A DNA stretch of 52,384 bases from Pseudomonadota bacterium (lineage in GTDB: Bacteria; Desulfobacterota; Desulfobacteria; Desulfobacterales; RPRI01), in NCBI GenBank assembly GCA_018901125.1, contig JAHIFE010000185.1:1-52384 (forward strand). Reading direction: 5' to 3'. The stretch's first letter is position 1, and each line of letters begins with the position of its first letter. The translations under genes were made by a program, and so were the position numbers. The notes under the pieces are model-generated. The model had not been told where the DNA came from. It saw only the letters and a program-made list of their open reading frames with translations, and searched no databases. Positions 8,577 through 18,003 of this stretch are shown here, one piece after another.

Positions 8577-9505
8577 ACAAGCATCCGATTGACAGCTTGA
8601 TAAGTTCTTTTATCGAAACCCTTGCTTCTGAAAAAGGATATTCGGTTAATACCTGCCGTGCTTATGCAAATGATCTTTATGAGTTTGCATCTTTTGCCTC
8701 TAATAAATCCGGGCATGACAGTGATGAAAAATCTGATAAAAAAACATTCATGGCAGAAGATGCGGATTATCTGTTGATCAGGGCATATCTTGGTTTTTTG
8801 CATAAAAAGAACAAAAAAAAATCAATTATTCGTAAGTTGTCCGCTCTCAGGTCATTTTTTAAGCACCTTGTAAGGCATAATATTATATCGAATAATCCTG
8901 CTGAGTTAATATCAACGCCCAAACAGGATAAGAACATTCCGGCTTTTCTTACTGTAGATGAGATGTTTCGTCTGCTTGATTCAATAAAAACTGATACGGT
9001 TTTAGGTTTAAGAAACAGTGCGATTTTTGAGACTATGTATTCTTCCGGAATACGTGTTTCGGAACTTGCAGGCCTTAATGTTTCGAGTGTGGATTTTGGC
9101 GCAAGTTTAATAAAGGTTTTTGGAAAAGGCGGTAAAGAGCGGATTGTACCTATAGGCAGTAAAGCTATGAATGCAATAAAGTCCTACAGAGAAAAGTTAA
9201 AGGGAGATAAAATATTATCAGATGACAGCAGCCCTCTCTTTTTAAATAAGAATAAAGGACGCCTTACTACCAGATCTATTGCCCGGATACTTGAAAAATT
9301 TGTCAGGGAATTTTGTATTTCAGTGCCTGTTTCGCCTCATGCGCTTAGGCACTCTTTTGCCACACACATGCTGGATGCCGGTGCAGACCTGAGAGTTGTA
9401 CAGGAGTTGTTGGGGCATAAAAGCCTTTCAACTACGCAAAGATATACGCATGTTGGTATAGACAGACTTATGGAGACGTATGACAAGGCTCATCCAAGAA
9501 AATAA
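8573..9505 (+). CDS. xerC: Tyrosine recombinase XerC
   Basis: 310 residues, the XerC/XerD length. The N-terminal SAM-like core-binding domain (about residues 8-105) contains LASEKGYSVNTCRAYANDL. The catalytic domain has the R-H-R-H-Y set: Arg in YSSGIRVSELAGL, HALRHSF (His and Arg), His in LGHKSLSTTQRYTHV and the Tyr nucleophile in the same motif. It resolves chromosome dimers at dif together with XerD. The neighbourhood xerC-hslV-hslU is a conserved housekeeping order, so this is not a phage integrase. It overlaps the HAD gene by four bases; hslV begins 28 bases downstream. Confidence 0.93.
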   Translation: MNKHPIDSLISSFIETLASEKGYSVNTCRAYANDLYEFASFASNKSGHDSDEKSDKKTFMAEDADYLLIRAYLGFLHKKNKKKSIIRKLSALRSFFKHLVRHNIISNNPAELISTPKQDKNIPAFLTVDEMFRLLDSIKTDTVLGLRNSAIFETMYSSGIRVSELAGLNVSSVDFGASLIKVFGKGGKERIVPIGSKAMNAIKSYREKLKGDKILSDDSSPLFLNKNKGRLTTRSIARILEKFVREFCISVPVSPHALRHSFATHMLDAGADLRVVQELLGHKSLSTTQRYTHVGIDRLMETYDKAHPRK

Positions 9506-9533
9506 TATGCTGAAAAAACAGGAAAATGAAATC

Positions 9534-10064
9534 ATGAATTTCCACGGAACGACAATTCTTGCTGTTAGACATAAGGAAAAGATAGCGGTTGCCGGTGACG
9601 GCCAGGTTACTCTTAATAACATGGTTGTTAAACACACGGCTAAAAAGGTCAGAAGGATATATAACGATACTATCATAGTAGGGTTTGCAGGAGCCACAGC
9701 TGATGCGCTTAATCTTTCGGAACGCCTTGAAGGCAAACTGGAAAGATATAACGGCAATCTTACAAGAAGCGCCGTTGAACTTGCAAAAGACTGGCGTACG
9801 GATAAATATCTAAGACGTCTTGAGGCTCTCATGATTGCAGTTGACAACTCCAGAATTTTTCTTATTTCGGGAAACGGTGATGTTATAGAACCTGATGAGG
9901 GATTTATCGGCATAGGATCGGGAGGAATTGGAGCGCAGGCAGCAGCAGCAGCTCTTATTAAACACTCCAATCTCAGCGCAAGGGAAATTGTTGAAGAATC
10001 GATGAAAATAGCCTCATCTCTTTGCGTATACACAAACGACAAAATAACTATAGAAGAACTTTGA
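9534..10064 (+). CDS. hslV: HslV, proteolytic subunit of HslUV protease
   Basis: The start at 9534 gives [20 protein letters not shown], the normal HslV opening; the frame extends upstream into xerC but those residues are not conserved. The catalytic N-terminal Thr is in GTTIL and is exposed after propeptide removal. [20 protein letters not shown] and [20 protein letters not shown] are family hallmarks. The subunit forms a double hexamer of threonine peptidase activity capped by HslU rings in the cytoplasm. The hslU ATG follows the stop by five bases. Confidence 0.96.
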   Translation: MNFHGTTILAVRHKEKIAVAGDGQVTLNNMVVKHTAKKVRRIYNDTIIVGFAGATADALNLSERLEGKLERYNGNLTRSAVELAKDWRTDKYLRRLEALMIAVDNSRIFLISGNGDVIEPDEGFIGIGSGGIGAQAAAAALIKHSNLSAREIVEESMKIASSLCVYTNDKITIEEL

Positions 10065-10069
10065 GAAAT

Positions 10070-11443
10070 ATGGAAAATTTAAAACCGTCTGAAATAGTAA
10101 AGGAACTTGATAAATATATAATCGGTCAGAATAAAGCTAAAAAATCGGTAGCTATAGCTTTAAGAAACCGCTGGCGCAGGCAGCAGGTGCCTGATGATCT
10201 GCGTGATGAAATTGCTCCTAAAAATATAATACTTATAGGTCCAACAGGTGTAGGGAAAACAGAGATTGCCAGAAGACTGTCAAAGCTCACGGATTCGCCT
10301 TTCAACAAGGTTGAAGCATCCAAATTTACAGAGGTCGGATATGTCGGACGCGATGTTGAATCTATGGTAAGGGATCTTCTTGAATTGACCGTAAACATGG
10401 TAAGGTCAAAAGAGCAGGAGGATGTTAAAGAGAAAGCAATGATTATTGCGGAAGAAAGAATGCTTGATATCCTGCTTCCAAAAACAAACCGTCAGGAAGT
10501 TGATAACAAGAATGAATCAATTGAAACCGGGTTGGAACCCATCAATGCTGAAAGCACCGATTCATCTACAACAAGAAATAAACTCCGTGACATGCTCAGA
10601 AAGGGAAAGCTTGACGACCGTATTATAGATCTTGATGTTTCGGAAAGACAAATGCCTGTAATAGAAGTATTTTCCAACTTAGGCATGGAAGAGATGGGAG
10701 TTAATTTCAAGGATATGCTTGGCAGCCTGATGCCTAAATCCACAAAGAAGCGCAAGGTAAAAGTTTCCGAGGCTATGGAAATATTGATATTGGATGAATC
10801 CCAGCGGCTTGTGGATATGGATAAAGTAGTAAAAAGTGCAATTCTAAAAGTTGAACAATCCGGAATTATATTTATTGACGAAATTGATAAAATTGTGGGT
10901 AAAAACGGTGGGTCCGGTCCTGATGTCTCAAGGGAAGGCGTGCAAAGGGATCTTCTTCCGATTGTAGAAGGAAGTACAATTACTACAAAGTATGGCCCGG
11001 TAAAGACCGATCATATTCTTTTTATTGCTTCGGGAGCATTTCATGCGGTTAAGCCTTCCGATCTGATACCCGAACTTCAGGGGCGTTTTCCTATCCGGGT
11101 CGAGCTTGATGCACTGGGTCAGAAAGAATTTGTCAGAATTCTGAAGGAACCTAAAAATGCTCTGCTTATCCAGTATATTGCCATGCTTAAAACAGAAGGG
11201 GTTAATATTGTTTTTGAACCGGAAGCAATTGAGGAAATTGCAAGAATAGCTGAAGAGGTCAATAATCATACTGAAAACATAGGGGCAAGAAGGCTTCACA
11301 CCATTATGGAATGCCTGCTTGAGGATATTCTTTTTGATGCTCCGGATATGCCCGGCAAAGATATTGTAATTGATGCGAAAGCTGTTTCAAGCAAATTAAA
11401 TGACATTAAAGATAATGAGGATCTGAGTAGGTATATACTCTAA
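10070..11443 (+). CDS. hslU: HslU, ATPase subunit of HslUV protease
   Basis: 457 residues. The start at 10070 gives [20 protein letters not shown], the conserved HslU beginning; the open frame upstream overlaps hslV out of frame. Walker A is GPTGVGKTE, Walker B is [10 protein letters not shown], and the pore motif is [11 protein letters not shown]. The intermediate I-domain (about residues 110-240) is present, and the C-terminal LSRYIL peptide is the tail that inserts into HslV to activate it. It unfolds substrates using ATP and feeds them to HslV. Confidence 0.97.
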   Translation: MENLKPSEIVKELDKYIIGQNKAKKSVAIALRNRWRRQQVPDDLRDEIAPKNIILIGPTGVGKTEIARRLSKLTDSPFNKVEASKFTEVGYVGRDVESMVRDLLELTVNMVRSKEQEDVKEKAMIIAEERMLDILLPKTNRQEVDNKNESIETGLEPINAESTDSSTTRNKLRDMLRKGKLDDRIIDLDVSERQMPVIEVFSNLGMEEMGVNFKDMLGSLMPKSTKKRKVKVSEAMEILILDESQRLVDMDKVVKSAILKVEQSGIIFIDEIDKIVGKNGGSGPDVSREGVQRDLLPIVEGSTITTKYGPVKTDHILFIASGAFHAVKPSDLIPELQGRFPIRVELDALGQKEFVRILKEPKNALLIQYIAMLKTEGVNIVFEPEAIEEIARIAEEVNNHTENIGARRLHTIMECLLEDILFDAPDMPGKDIVIDAKAVSSKLNDIKDNEDLSRYIL

Positions 11444-11494
11444 GGTTCAAGGTTTAAGGTTCAAGGTTCAAGGTTCGAGGTGCAAGGTTCAGGA
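11443..11494 (+). repeat. Tandem heptamer repeat (AGGTTCA)n
   Basis: Immediately after the hslU stop the unit AGGTTCA is repeated about seven times with single-base variants (AGGTTTA, AGGTTCG, AGGTGCA). The same unit recurs after argB at 12441. It contains no ORF and no hairpin-plus-T-tract. Confidence 0.8.
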
Positions 11495-11566
11495 ACCAAA
11501 AAGAAGATGTTTTTAACAAAGAGCTCATAAGTTGATAGGTTGGTAAGCTAAAGATTAGGACGGAAA

Positions 11567-12442
11567 ATGAATCCAAATGTTGCGGATATATTAATTGAGG
11601 CTTTGCCGTACATCAGGCGTTTTTACGGTATGACAATAGTAATAAAGTATGGCGGTCATGCAATGGTTGATGAGCAATTAAAGGAAGATTTTGCCCGCGA
11701 TATAGTACTGATGAAATTTGTAGGACTCAATCCTGTGGTGGTACACGGGGGAGGTCCTCAGATAAACCAGGTGCTTTCCCAGATGGGAATAAAATCAACT
11801 TTTGTGAGAGGTATGCGGCTTACCGATCAGCCTACAATGGATGTTGTTGAGATGGTTCTTGGCGGAAAAGTCAACAAGGCTATTGTTGCCCAGATTAATC
11901 AGCATGGCGGAAAAGCAGTGGGCTTAAGCGGAAAAGATGGAGGATTAGTATTAGCTAAAAAACTTCGCATAGTATTTAAGAAGGATGAAAATACACCACC
12001 TGAAATAATTGATCCGGGGCTTGTAGGCGAGGTAACAAACATCAACCCTGATATAATTACAACTCTAACTGACAAGGGTTTTATTCCGGTTATTGCTCCA
12101 GTCGGCGCCGGTAAATCAGGGGAGACTTTTAATATAAACGCTGATCTTGTAGCAGCAAGCATAGCAATGGCGCTTTCCGCAGGCCGCCTAATATTGCTTA
12201 CCGATGTGGATGGCGTACTCGATGCTTCAGGGGATCTGATATCGTCGATAGATTCTGTGACTGCCAAAAAGATGATGGATAATAAGAGTATTTCAGGAGG
12301 AATGATTCCAAAAATAGAATGTTCTCTGGAAGCACTGAAAAATGGAGTTGGAAAGGTTCACATTATAAACGGTAAAAAACGGCATTCTTTGCTGCTTGAG
12401 TTGTTTACGGATAAAGGGATAGGAACTGAAGTAAAAAAATGA
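11567..12442 (+). CDS. argB: Acetylglutamate kinase
   Basis: 291 residues. Phosphorylates N-acetylglutamate, the second step of arginine synthesis. [15 protein letters not shown] supplies the catalytic Lys and glycine loop, [14 protein letters not shown] the second Gly-rich loop, [16 protein letters not shown] the substrate Asn, and [11 protein letters not shown] with [11 protein letters not shown] the ATP-site residues. The N-terminal helix ([18 protein letters not shown]) is the extension seen in the hexameric, arginine-inhibited enzymes, so feedback inhibition is likely. It is first in an argB-argD-argF-argG-argH run. Confidence 0.97.
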   Translation: MNPNVADILIEALPYIRRFYGMTIVIKYGGHAMVDEQLKEDFARDIVLMKFVGLNPVVVHGGGPQINQVLSQMGIKSTFVRGMRLTDQPTMDVVEMVLGGKVNKAIVAQINQHGGKAVGLSGKDGGLVLAKKLRIVFKKDENTPPEIIDPGLVGEVTNINPDIITTLTDKGFIPVIAPVGAGKSGETFNINADLVAASIAMALSAGRLILLTDVDGVLDASGDLISSIDSVTAKKMMDNKSISGGMIPKIECSLEALKNGVGKVHIINGKKRHSLLLELFTDKGIGTEVKK

Positions 12443-12465
12443 GGTTCAAGGTTCAAGGTATTAGG
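12441..12465 (+). repeat. Short AGGTTCA repeat
   Basis: Two and a half copies of the AGGTTCA unit directly after the argB stop, the same unit as at 11443-11494. Confidence 0.65.
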
Positions 12466-12493
12466 TATAAACTTTTAATTGAAAAGTCCGATT

Positions 12494-13672
12494 ATGAAAA
12501 ATGATATTATTGAAAAAGCGGAAAAGTGTATAGTAAATACATATAAAAGGCCTTCTATTGTCATAGAGAAGGGAAAGGGTTGTACGGTATGGGATACCGA
12601 AGGGAAATCCTATATCGATTTTGTAGCAGGGGTTGCTGTTTGCAGCCTTGGACATGCCCATCCCAGGGTAGTAAAAGCTCTGTGCAGCCAGGCGGATATT
12701 CTTTTTCACGTATCTAACCTTTACTATACGGTGCCGCAGGTCAAACTTGCTTTGTGGCTTGTTGAAAACAGTTTTGCAGACAAGGTTTTTTTCTGCAACA
12801 GTGGAGCGGAAGCAAATGAAGCAGCCATAAAACTGGCTCGAAAGTACTTTAGCGGAAACGGCGGAAAAGAAAGATACAAAATAATTTCTATGGAAAGGTC
12901 TTTTCATGGCCGCACCATGGCTACTTTATCTGCTACAGGTCAGAATAAGGTAAAAAAAGGTTATGACCCTATTCTTGATGGATTTGATTTTGTGCCTTTT
13001 AATGACATCGATGCCCTGGCAAAAAAAATTAATCCGTCAACATGTGCTGTACTTCTTGAACCGATTCAGGGAGAAGGAGGATTGTGGTGTCCTGATTCTG
13101 GCTATTTGAAAGAAGTTAGAAAGCTTTGTGATAAAACAGGCGCTCTTCTTGTGTTCGATGAAATACAAACCGGAATAGGGCGTACCGGAAAACTTTTTGC
13201 TTATCAGCATTTCGGGGTTGAACCGGATATAATGACTTTGGCCAAGGCTCTGGGAAATGGCCTTCCGATAGGAGCAATGCTTGCAAAAGAACATGTTGCT
13301 TCTGCTTTCGTACATGGTTCCCATGCGTCTACTTTTGGGGGTACTCCAGTTGTTACAGCAGCTGCGCTTGAAGTATTAAAAGTTCTTACGGAAGAAAAGG
13401 TTATAGATCATTGCAGCAGGATTGGTACATATTTTATGGAAAGGCTCATGTGGCTTAAAACCAGGCATGCTTCTATCAGGGATATACGGGGAATGGGGCT
13501 TATGCTTGGGATAGAAATTGATACTGAAGGTGAGCCGGTGGTCAATAAGTGCCTTGAGAAAGGGTTTCTTGTAAACTGCATACAGGGTAATGTAATTCGT
13601 TTTATTCCGCCTCTTATTATCAGTAAGCAGGAAATTGATGCTCTTATTTTGTGTCTTGATGATATACTATAG
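12494..13672 (+). CDS. argD: Acetylornithine aminotransferase
   Basis: A class-III PLP aminotransferase that makes N-acetylornithine. The ATG at 12494 is preferred; a TTG five codons earlier is also possible. VWDTEGKSYIDFVAGVAVCS and LGHAHPRVV are the family opening. FFCNSGAEANEAAIKLAR binds the PLP phosphate, SFHGRTMATLSATGQ follows, LLVFDEIQTGIGRTGKLFAY has the PLP Asp, and TLAKALGNGLPIGAML carries the Schiff-base Lys. Many such enzymes also act as succinyl-DAP aminotransferases, but the dapL here makes that unnecessary. Confidence 0.95.
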   Translation: MKNDIIEKAEKCIVNTYKRPSIVIEKGKGCTVWDTEGKSYIDFVAGVAVCSLGHAHPRVVKALCSQADILFHVSNLYYTVPQVKLALWLVENSFADKVFFCNSGAEANEAAIKLARKYFSGNGGKERYKIISMERSFHGRTMATLSATGQNKVKKGYDPILDGFDFVPFNDIDALAKKINPSTCAVLLEPIQGEGGLWCPDSGYLKEVRKLCDKTGALLVFDEIQTGIGRTGKLFAYQHFGVEPDIMTLAKALGNGLPIGAMLAKEHVASAFVHGSHASTFGGTPVVTAAALEVLKVLTEEKVIDHCSRIGTYFMERLMWLKTRHASIRDIRGMGLMLGIEIDTEGEPVVNKCLEKGFLVNCIQGNVIRFIPPLIISKQEIDALILCLDDIL

Positions 13673-13687
13673 ACTAAAAACCAACCC

Positions 13688-13731
13688 GTAGAGACGCAAA
13701 GTCCCAGAGGCGCAAGGTTTTGCGTCTCTAC
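13688..13731. terminator. Inverted repeat, probable bidirectional terminator
   Basis: A perfect 13-bp inverted repeat GTAGAGACGCAAA / TTTGCGTCTCTAC with an 18-base centre, followed on the plus strand by ATTTTTACT. It lies between argD and argF. Similar GAGACGCAAA palindromes are dispersed in many bacterial genomes, so it may be a mobile repeat acting as a terminator. Confidence 0.6.
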
Positions 13732-13764
13732 ATTTTTACTTGATGATATATTGCAGAGGATGCC

Positions 13765-14694
13765 TTGAAAAAAGATATTTTAACTATATTGGATTTAACA
13801 AAAACTGATATTGATGATTTGCTGAACAGGGCGATAGAACTTAAAAATTTGCAAAAACAAGGTATTTTATTCCGTCCTTTTATTGGGAAAACTCTTGGTT
13901 TGATTTTTGATAAGCCGTCAACAAGAACGCGTGTCTCTTTTGAGGCTGCAATGATTCAGCTTGGCGGAACCCCGCTTTTTATAAGCGCAAAAGATACTCA
14001 GATAGCAAGAGATGAACCTGTAAGAGATACTGCAAGAGTACTTTCAAGATATATTGATTGTCTCGCAATAAGGACATATTCTCAGAGTCTGCTTGAGGAA
14101 TTCGCACTGTTTTCTTCAATTCCGATTATAAACGCACTGACCGATTTGTATCATCCCTGCCAGGTATTAAGCGATATAATGACGATAGTAGAAAAAAAGG
14201 GAAGATACGACAAGCTTAAAATTGCCTGGATTGGTGACGGAAATAATGTAGCGCATTCATGGATTAATGCAGCTGCGGTATTGGGTCTTGATCTTGTTCT
14301 TGCATGTCCTAAAGACTACTACCCGGATGAAGAAATATTGAAAAGGGCGCTTGAAAGAGGACGCGGAAAAATTCATTTAACATCCGATCCTGTTGAAGCC
14401 GCAAGCGGTGCGAACGTGTTATATACCGATGTATGGGCGAGCATGGGGCAGGAAAACGAACATAAAGAAAGAAAGCTTGTTTTTGCTCCCTATAAGTTAA
14501 GAGGTAAACTTCTTCAATATGCATCGGAAGATGTAATTGTTATGCATTGTCTTCCCGCACACAGGGAGGAAGAGATCAGTGAAGAAGTTCTTGAAGGTCC
14601 TAAATCCGTTGTCTGGGACCAGTCTGAGAATAAGCTTCATATGACAAAAGCAATACTTGAAGCCCTGATAGGCGGTAAATCGGTTGTTTTATAG
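13765..14694 (+). CDS. argF: Ornithine carbamoyltransferase
   Basis: 309 residues. Converts ornithine and carbamoyl phosphate to citrulline. The start is a TTG with AGAGGA just upstream; no in-frame ATG lies nearby. The carbamoyl-phosphate motif is DKPSTRTRVSFEAAM (STRTR). HPCQVLSDIMT is the second binding motif, and VMHCLPAHREEEI contains the ornithine-binding HCLPA loop. The trimeric cytoplasmic enzyme follows argD and precedes argG. Confidence 0.97.
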   Translation: MKKDILTILDLTKTDIDDLLNRAIELKNLQKQGILFRPFIGKTLGLIFDKPSTRTRVSFEAAMIQLGGTPLFISAKDTQIARDEPVRDTARVLSRYIDCLAIRTYSQSLLEEFALFSSIPIINALTDLYHPCQVLSDIMTIVEKKGRYDKLKIAWIGDGNNVAHSWINAAAVLGLDLVLACPKDYYPDEEILKRALERGRGKIHLTSDPVEAASGANVLYTDVWASMGQENEHKERKLVFAPYKLRGKLLQYASEDVIVMHCLPAHREEEISEEVLEGPKSVVWDQSENKLHMTKAILEALIGGKSVVL

Positions 14695-14734
14695 ATTTTG
14701 CTGTTAAAATTATTTTGGTTTTTGGAGAAATAAA

Positions 14735-15946
14735 GTGTCGGATAAAATTAAAAAAATAGTATTGGCCTATTCGGGCGGACTTGATACTTCAGTTATTCTG
14801 AAATGGCTTATAGAAACATATCAATGCGAAGTAATCACTTTTTCCGCCGATTTAGGCCAGGAAGAAGAACTTGACTATATTGATGAAAAGGCTAAAAAAA
14901 CCGGAGCAGTGAAGGTATATATCGATGATCTTAAAGAAACATTTGCAAAGGATTATGTATTTCCGGCCTTTCGTGCAAATGCTATTTATGAAGGCAATTA
15001 CCTTCTTGGGACATCTCTTGCAAGACCGCTTATTGCAAAACGCCAGATGGAAATTGCAAAAATCGAAGGAGCGGATGCGGTAAGCCATGGGGCTACCGGC
15101 AAGGGCAATGATCAGGTAAGATTTGAACTGACCTATCTTGCGCATGATCCGGGTATAAAAATTGTTGCTCCTTGGCGTGAATGGAATTTAAGTTCAAGAA
15201 CACTTCTTATGGATTATGCCAAGAAACACGGTATTGCCGTGCCTACTACTCAGGCAAAGCCATACAGTTCGGATAGGAATCTTCTTCATATAAGCTATGA
15301 AGGAGGAGTGCTTGAAGATCCATGGAATGCACCGCCGGAAGATATGTTCACTCTTTCCGTATCACCGAAAAATGCTCCTGATGAAGCGGAGATTATAGAA
15401 ATAACTTTTGATAAAGGAAACCCTGTTGCAATTGACGGGATAAAATATTCTCCAGCAAAGCTTTTAAAAGAGCTAAACAGGTTTGGAGGAAAACACGGTA
15501 TTGGAAGAGTTGACCTTGTTGAAAACAGGTTTGTAGGCATGAAATCGCGTGGAGTATACGAAACCCCTGGGGGTACAATATTAAGAGCGGCACACATGGC
15601 TGTTGAATCAATAACAATGGATAGAGAAGTAATGCATCTTCGGGATTCTCTGATTCCAAAGTATGCCGAACTTGTTTATTATGGGTTCTGGTTTTCACCT
15701 GAGATGAAAATATTGCAAAACATGATAGACCAAACCCAGGAATATGTTTCAGGAATAGTTCGTATTGAGCTTTATAAAGGAAACTGCACGATTCTTGGCA
15801 GAAAATCTGGTGAGTCCTTATACAGCCATGAATTTGCCACATTTGAAACAGACAGTGTATACAGCCAGAAAGATGCCGAGGGCTTCATCCGATTAAATGC
15901 TTTGCGTTTAAGGATTCAGAGCTTGAAAAACAGAAATATTACATAA
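14735..15946 (+). CDS. argG: Argininosuccinate synthase
   Basis: 403 residues, standard for the bacterial enzyme that joins citrulline and aspartate using ATP. The start is GTG with GGAG at good spacing. [18 protein letters not shown] is the ATP pyrophosphatase P-loop, [16 protein letters not shown] follows, and [18 protein letters not shown] is the substrate signature. [11 protein letters not shown] and the C-terminal [11 protein letters not shown] segment are also present. Confidence 0.97.
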   Translation: MSDKIKKIVLAYSGGLDTSVILKWLIETYQCEVITFSADLGQEEELDYIDEKAKKTGAVKVYIDDLKETFAKDYVFPAFRANAIYEGNYLLGTSLARPLIAKRQMEIAKIEGADAVSHGATGKGNDQVRFELTYLAHDPGIKIVAPWREWNLSSRTLLMDYAKKHGIAVPTTQAKPYSSDRNLLHISYEGGVLEDPWNAPPEDMFTLSVSPKNAPDEAEIIEITFDKGNPVAIDGIKYSPAKLLKELNRFGGKHGIGRVDLVENRFVGMKSRGVYETPGGTILRAAHMAVESITMDREVMHLRDSLIPKYAELVYYGFWFSPEMKILQNMIDQTQEYVSGIVRIELYKGNCTILGRKSGESLYSHEFATFETDSVYSQKDAEGFIRLNALRLRIQSLKNRNIT

Positions 15947-15964
15947 AGAATTGAGGCTTTTTAT

Positions 15965-17350
15965 ATGTCGGACAAACCATGGGACGGCAGGTTTTCTCAA
16001 AAAACCGATAAAATTGTGGAAGCATTTACCTCTTCTATTGATGTTGATAAAAGACTTTATGCGCATGATATAGAAGGAAGCATCGCCCATAGCCGTATGC
16101 TTGCAAAGGTATCCATAATAACTGACAAAGAAGCTTCGCTGATAGCAAAAGGTCTTGAAAAGATAAAAAAAGATATTGAAAGCGGCAAATTTGAATATGA
16201 TGACAGCCTTGAAGATATTCATATGCATATTGAATCAAGACTTGCAAAAGATATAGGAAAGGTTGCTTTAAAACTTCATACTGCCAGAAGCAGAAATGAC
16301 CAGGTTGCTTTAGATGTTAGGATGTACTTAAGGGATGAAGTAAACAAAATCATAAGTAGCCTTGTTGAGTTAAGAAAAGCTGTCATTGATCTTTGCGCAA
16401 AAAATACGGATACGATTATGCCCGGCTACACACATCTGCAAAAGGCCCAGCCGGTGCTTCTTTCCCACCATCTTATGGCATATTATGAGATGTTTTTCCG
16501 CGATACCGAAAGAATGCGGGACTGTTTGAAGCGAATAAACGTCATGCCTTTAGGAAGCGCTGCTCTTGCAGGAACAACTTATCCGATAGACCGAAATTAT
16601 ACGGCAAAGCTTCTTGGTTTTCCGAAAGTAACCGCAAACAGCATGGATTCGGTTTCAGACAGGGATTTTATAATAGAATTTCTTTCATCTGCCGCAATTT
16701 GCATGGTTCATTTCAGCCGGTTCTCCGAAGACCTTATAATCTGGTCTTCATATGAATTCGGCTTTATAGAACTTCCCGATGCTTTTGCTACAGGAAGCTC
16801 TATAATGCCGCAAAAGAAAAATCCGGATGTTTGTGAACTGGTAAGAGGTAAGTCAGGACGTATATTCGGAGATCTTGTTGCGATGCTGACAATCATGAAA
16901 TCTTTGCCTCTTTCCTATAACAGGGATATGCAGGAAGATAAGACAGTAATGTTTGATGCTGTTGATACTTTAATTGCATGTATTGAAATTTATACGAGAA
17001 TGCTTCCTAATCTGAAAATAAATAAAGAGGTTATGCTTAAAGCCTCTTCTTCGGGGTTTTTAAATGCCACGGATTTGGCTGATTATCTGGCTATAAAAGG
17101 TATGCCTTTCAGAGAAGCACATTCATGCGCAGGCAAGGCGGTTGCTTTTGCTTTAAATAAAGGAAAAGAACTTCATGAGCTTTCTCTTGATGAGATTAAA
17201 ACTTTTTCGCATCTTTTTTCAGATGATGTATTTGAAGTATTAACGCCTGCCAGCATGATAAAACGGAGAAAATCATTAGGCGGAACTGCTACAGGCAATG
17301 TTATTTCTGCTATTAAGAAAGCAAAAAAAGATATAGCAAAAGAAGCCTGA
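15965..17350 (+). CDS. argH: Argininosuccinate lyase
   Basis: 461 residues. Splits argininosuccinate into arginine and fumarate, the last step of the pathway. WDGRFSQKTDKIVEAFTSSI is the usual opening. LHTARSRNDQVALDVRMYLR and YTHLQKAQPV carry the catalytic His, and GSSIMPQKKNPDVCELVRGK is the fumarase-superfamily signature with the flexible Ser loop. It is the last gene of the arginine run; argC, argJ and argA-type genes are not in this window. Confidence 0.97.
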   Translation: MSDKPWDGRFSQKTDKIVEAFTSSIDVDKRLYAHDIEGSIAHSRMLAKVSIITDKEASLIAKGLEKIKKDIESGKFEYDDSLEDIHMHIESRLAKDIGKVALKLHTARSRNDQVALDVRMYLRDEVNKIISSLVELRKAVIDLCAKNTDTIMPGYTHLQKAQPVLLSHHLMAYYEMFFRDTERMRDCLKRINVMPLGSAALAGTTYPIDRNYTAKLLGFPKVTANSMDSVSDRDFIIEFLSSAAICMVHFSRFSEDLIIWSSYEFGFIELPDAFATGSSIMPQKKNPDVCELVRGKSGRIFGDLVAMLTIMKSLPLSYNRDMQEDKTVMFDAVDTLIACIEIYTRMLPNLKINKEVMLKASSSGFLNATDLADYLAIKGMPFREAHSCAGKAVAFALNKGKELHELSLDEIKTFSHLFSDDVFEVLTPASMIKRRKSLGGTATGNVISAIKKAKKDIAKEA

Positions 17351-17453
17351 TAAGTTTTTTATGAAGGTTTCAAATTAATAACAGTTAACTTTAAACCGTT
17401 AATAATCGATATGTTAATTATTTTTCAGAATTTAAAAGGCATATAAACCGCAA

Positions 17454-17915
17454 ATGGCTATCTTAAACAAAATTTTTAAAAACAATTTATTTTTTTGGAC
17501 CGTTGCTGTCATGTTGGTTCTTTTATCGGTGTCCAGCTGCGGCAGAAAGGGCCCGCCGGTAGCACCAAGGCAAGTTGCTGTGCCTGCCGTAAATGATCTT
17601 GAATCTATTATTGAAACAAATAATGTTATACTTACCTGGACAGTTCCTGAAACTAAAGAGAAAGAGAGTCCCCCTATAACAGGGTTTGTTATACACCAGG
17701 CTAAATACTCTGTTTCAGAAGATTTTTGTGAAAATTGCCCGATTAATTATAAGCCTGTTGCTGAGGTTGCAGCCGATTTTAATGGAAACGACAGGAAAAT
17801 AAAATATATTAAACAGCTTGATAAGGGATTTAAGTATTTTTTCAAGGTTACTGCTTTTAGTAAAAACATGACATCAGAGAGCAGAGATTCAAATATAATA
17901 AAATTTGATTATTAA
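17454..17915 (+). CDS. Lipoprotein with LptM-like N-terminus and fibronectin-III-like domain
   Basis: 153 residues. A signal peptide ends in the lipobox SVSSC, followed by GRKGPPVAP, the short motif of LptM/YifL lipoproteins, which assist assembly of the LptD outer-membrane lipopolysaccharide translocon. From about residue 45 a beta-sandwich of fibronectin-III type follows (NVILTWTVPETKEKESPPIT, then KYFFKVTAFSK). The position upstream of lysA is the same as for lptM in many proteobacteria. The extended C-terminal domain is absent from E. coli LptM, so the precise role is uncertain. Confidence 0.75.
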   Translation: MAILNKIFKNNLFFWTVAVMLVLLSVSSCGRKGPPVAPRQVAVPAVNDLESIIETNNVILTWTVPETKEKESPPITGFVIHQAKYSVSEDFCENCPINYKPVAEVAADFNGNDRKIKYIKQLDKGFKYFFKVTAFSKNMTSESRDSNIIKFDY

Positions 17916-18003
17916 TACATAAAAACCATTAAAGCGAATATAGAAGACTGAGCAACTCATATCGATTTTAGCTATTATGCAATTGGTGCTCGTTGGGAGA
18001 ATT

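Noticed and set aside
8573-9505. Phage or island integrase next to the HAD gene
   Set aside because: Length, motifs and the conserved xerC-hslV-hslU order identify a housekeeping XerC.
9428-10042. Long minus-strand open frame (204 codons)
   Set aside because: It lies antisense to hslV and the xerC end, has low-complexity Ser/Leu-rich translation and no ribosome site; it is a shadow.
11443-11494. Heptamer tract as a CRISPR or terminator
   Set aside because: Unit length is 7 bases without spacers, and there is no hairpin followed by a T tract.
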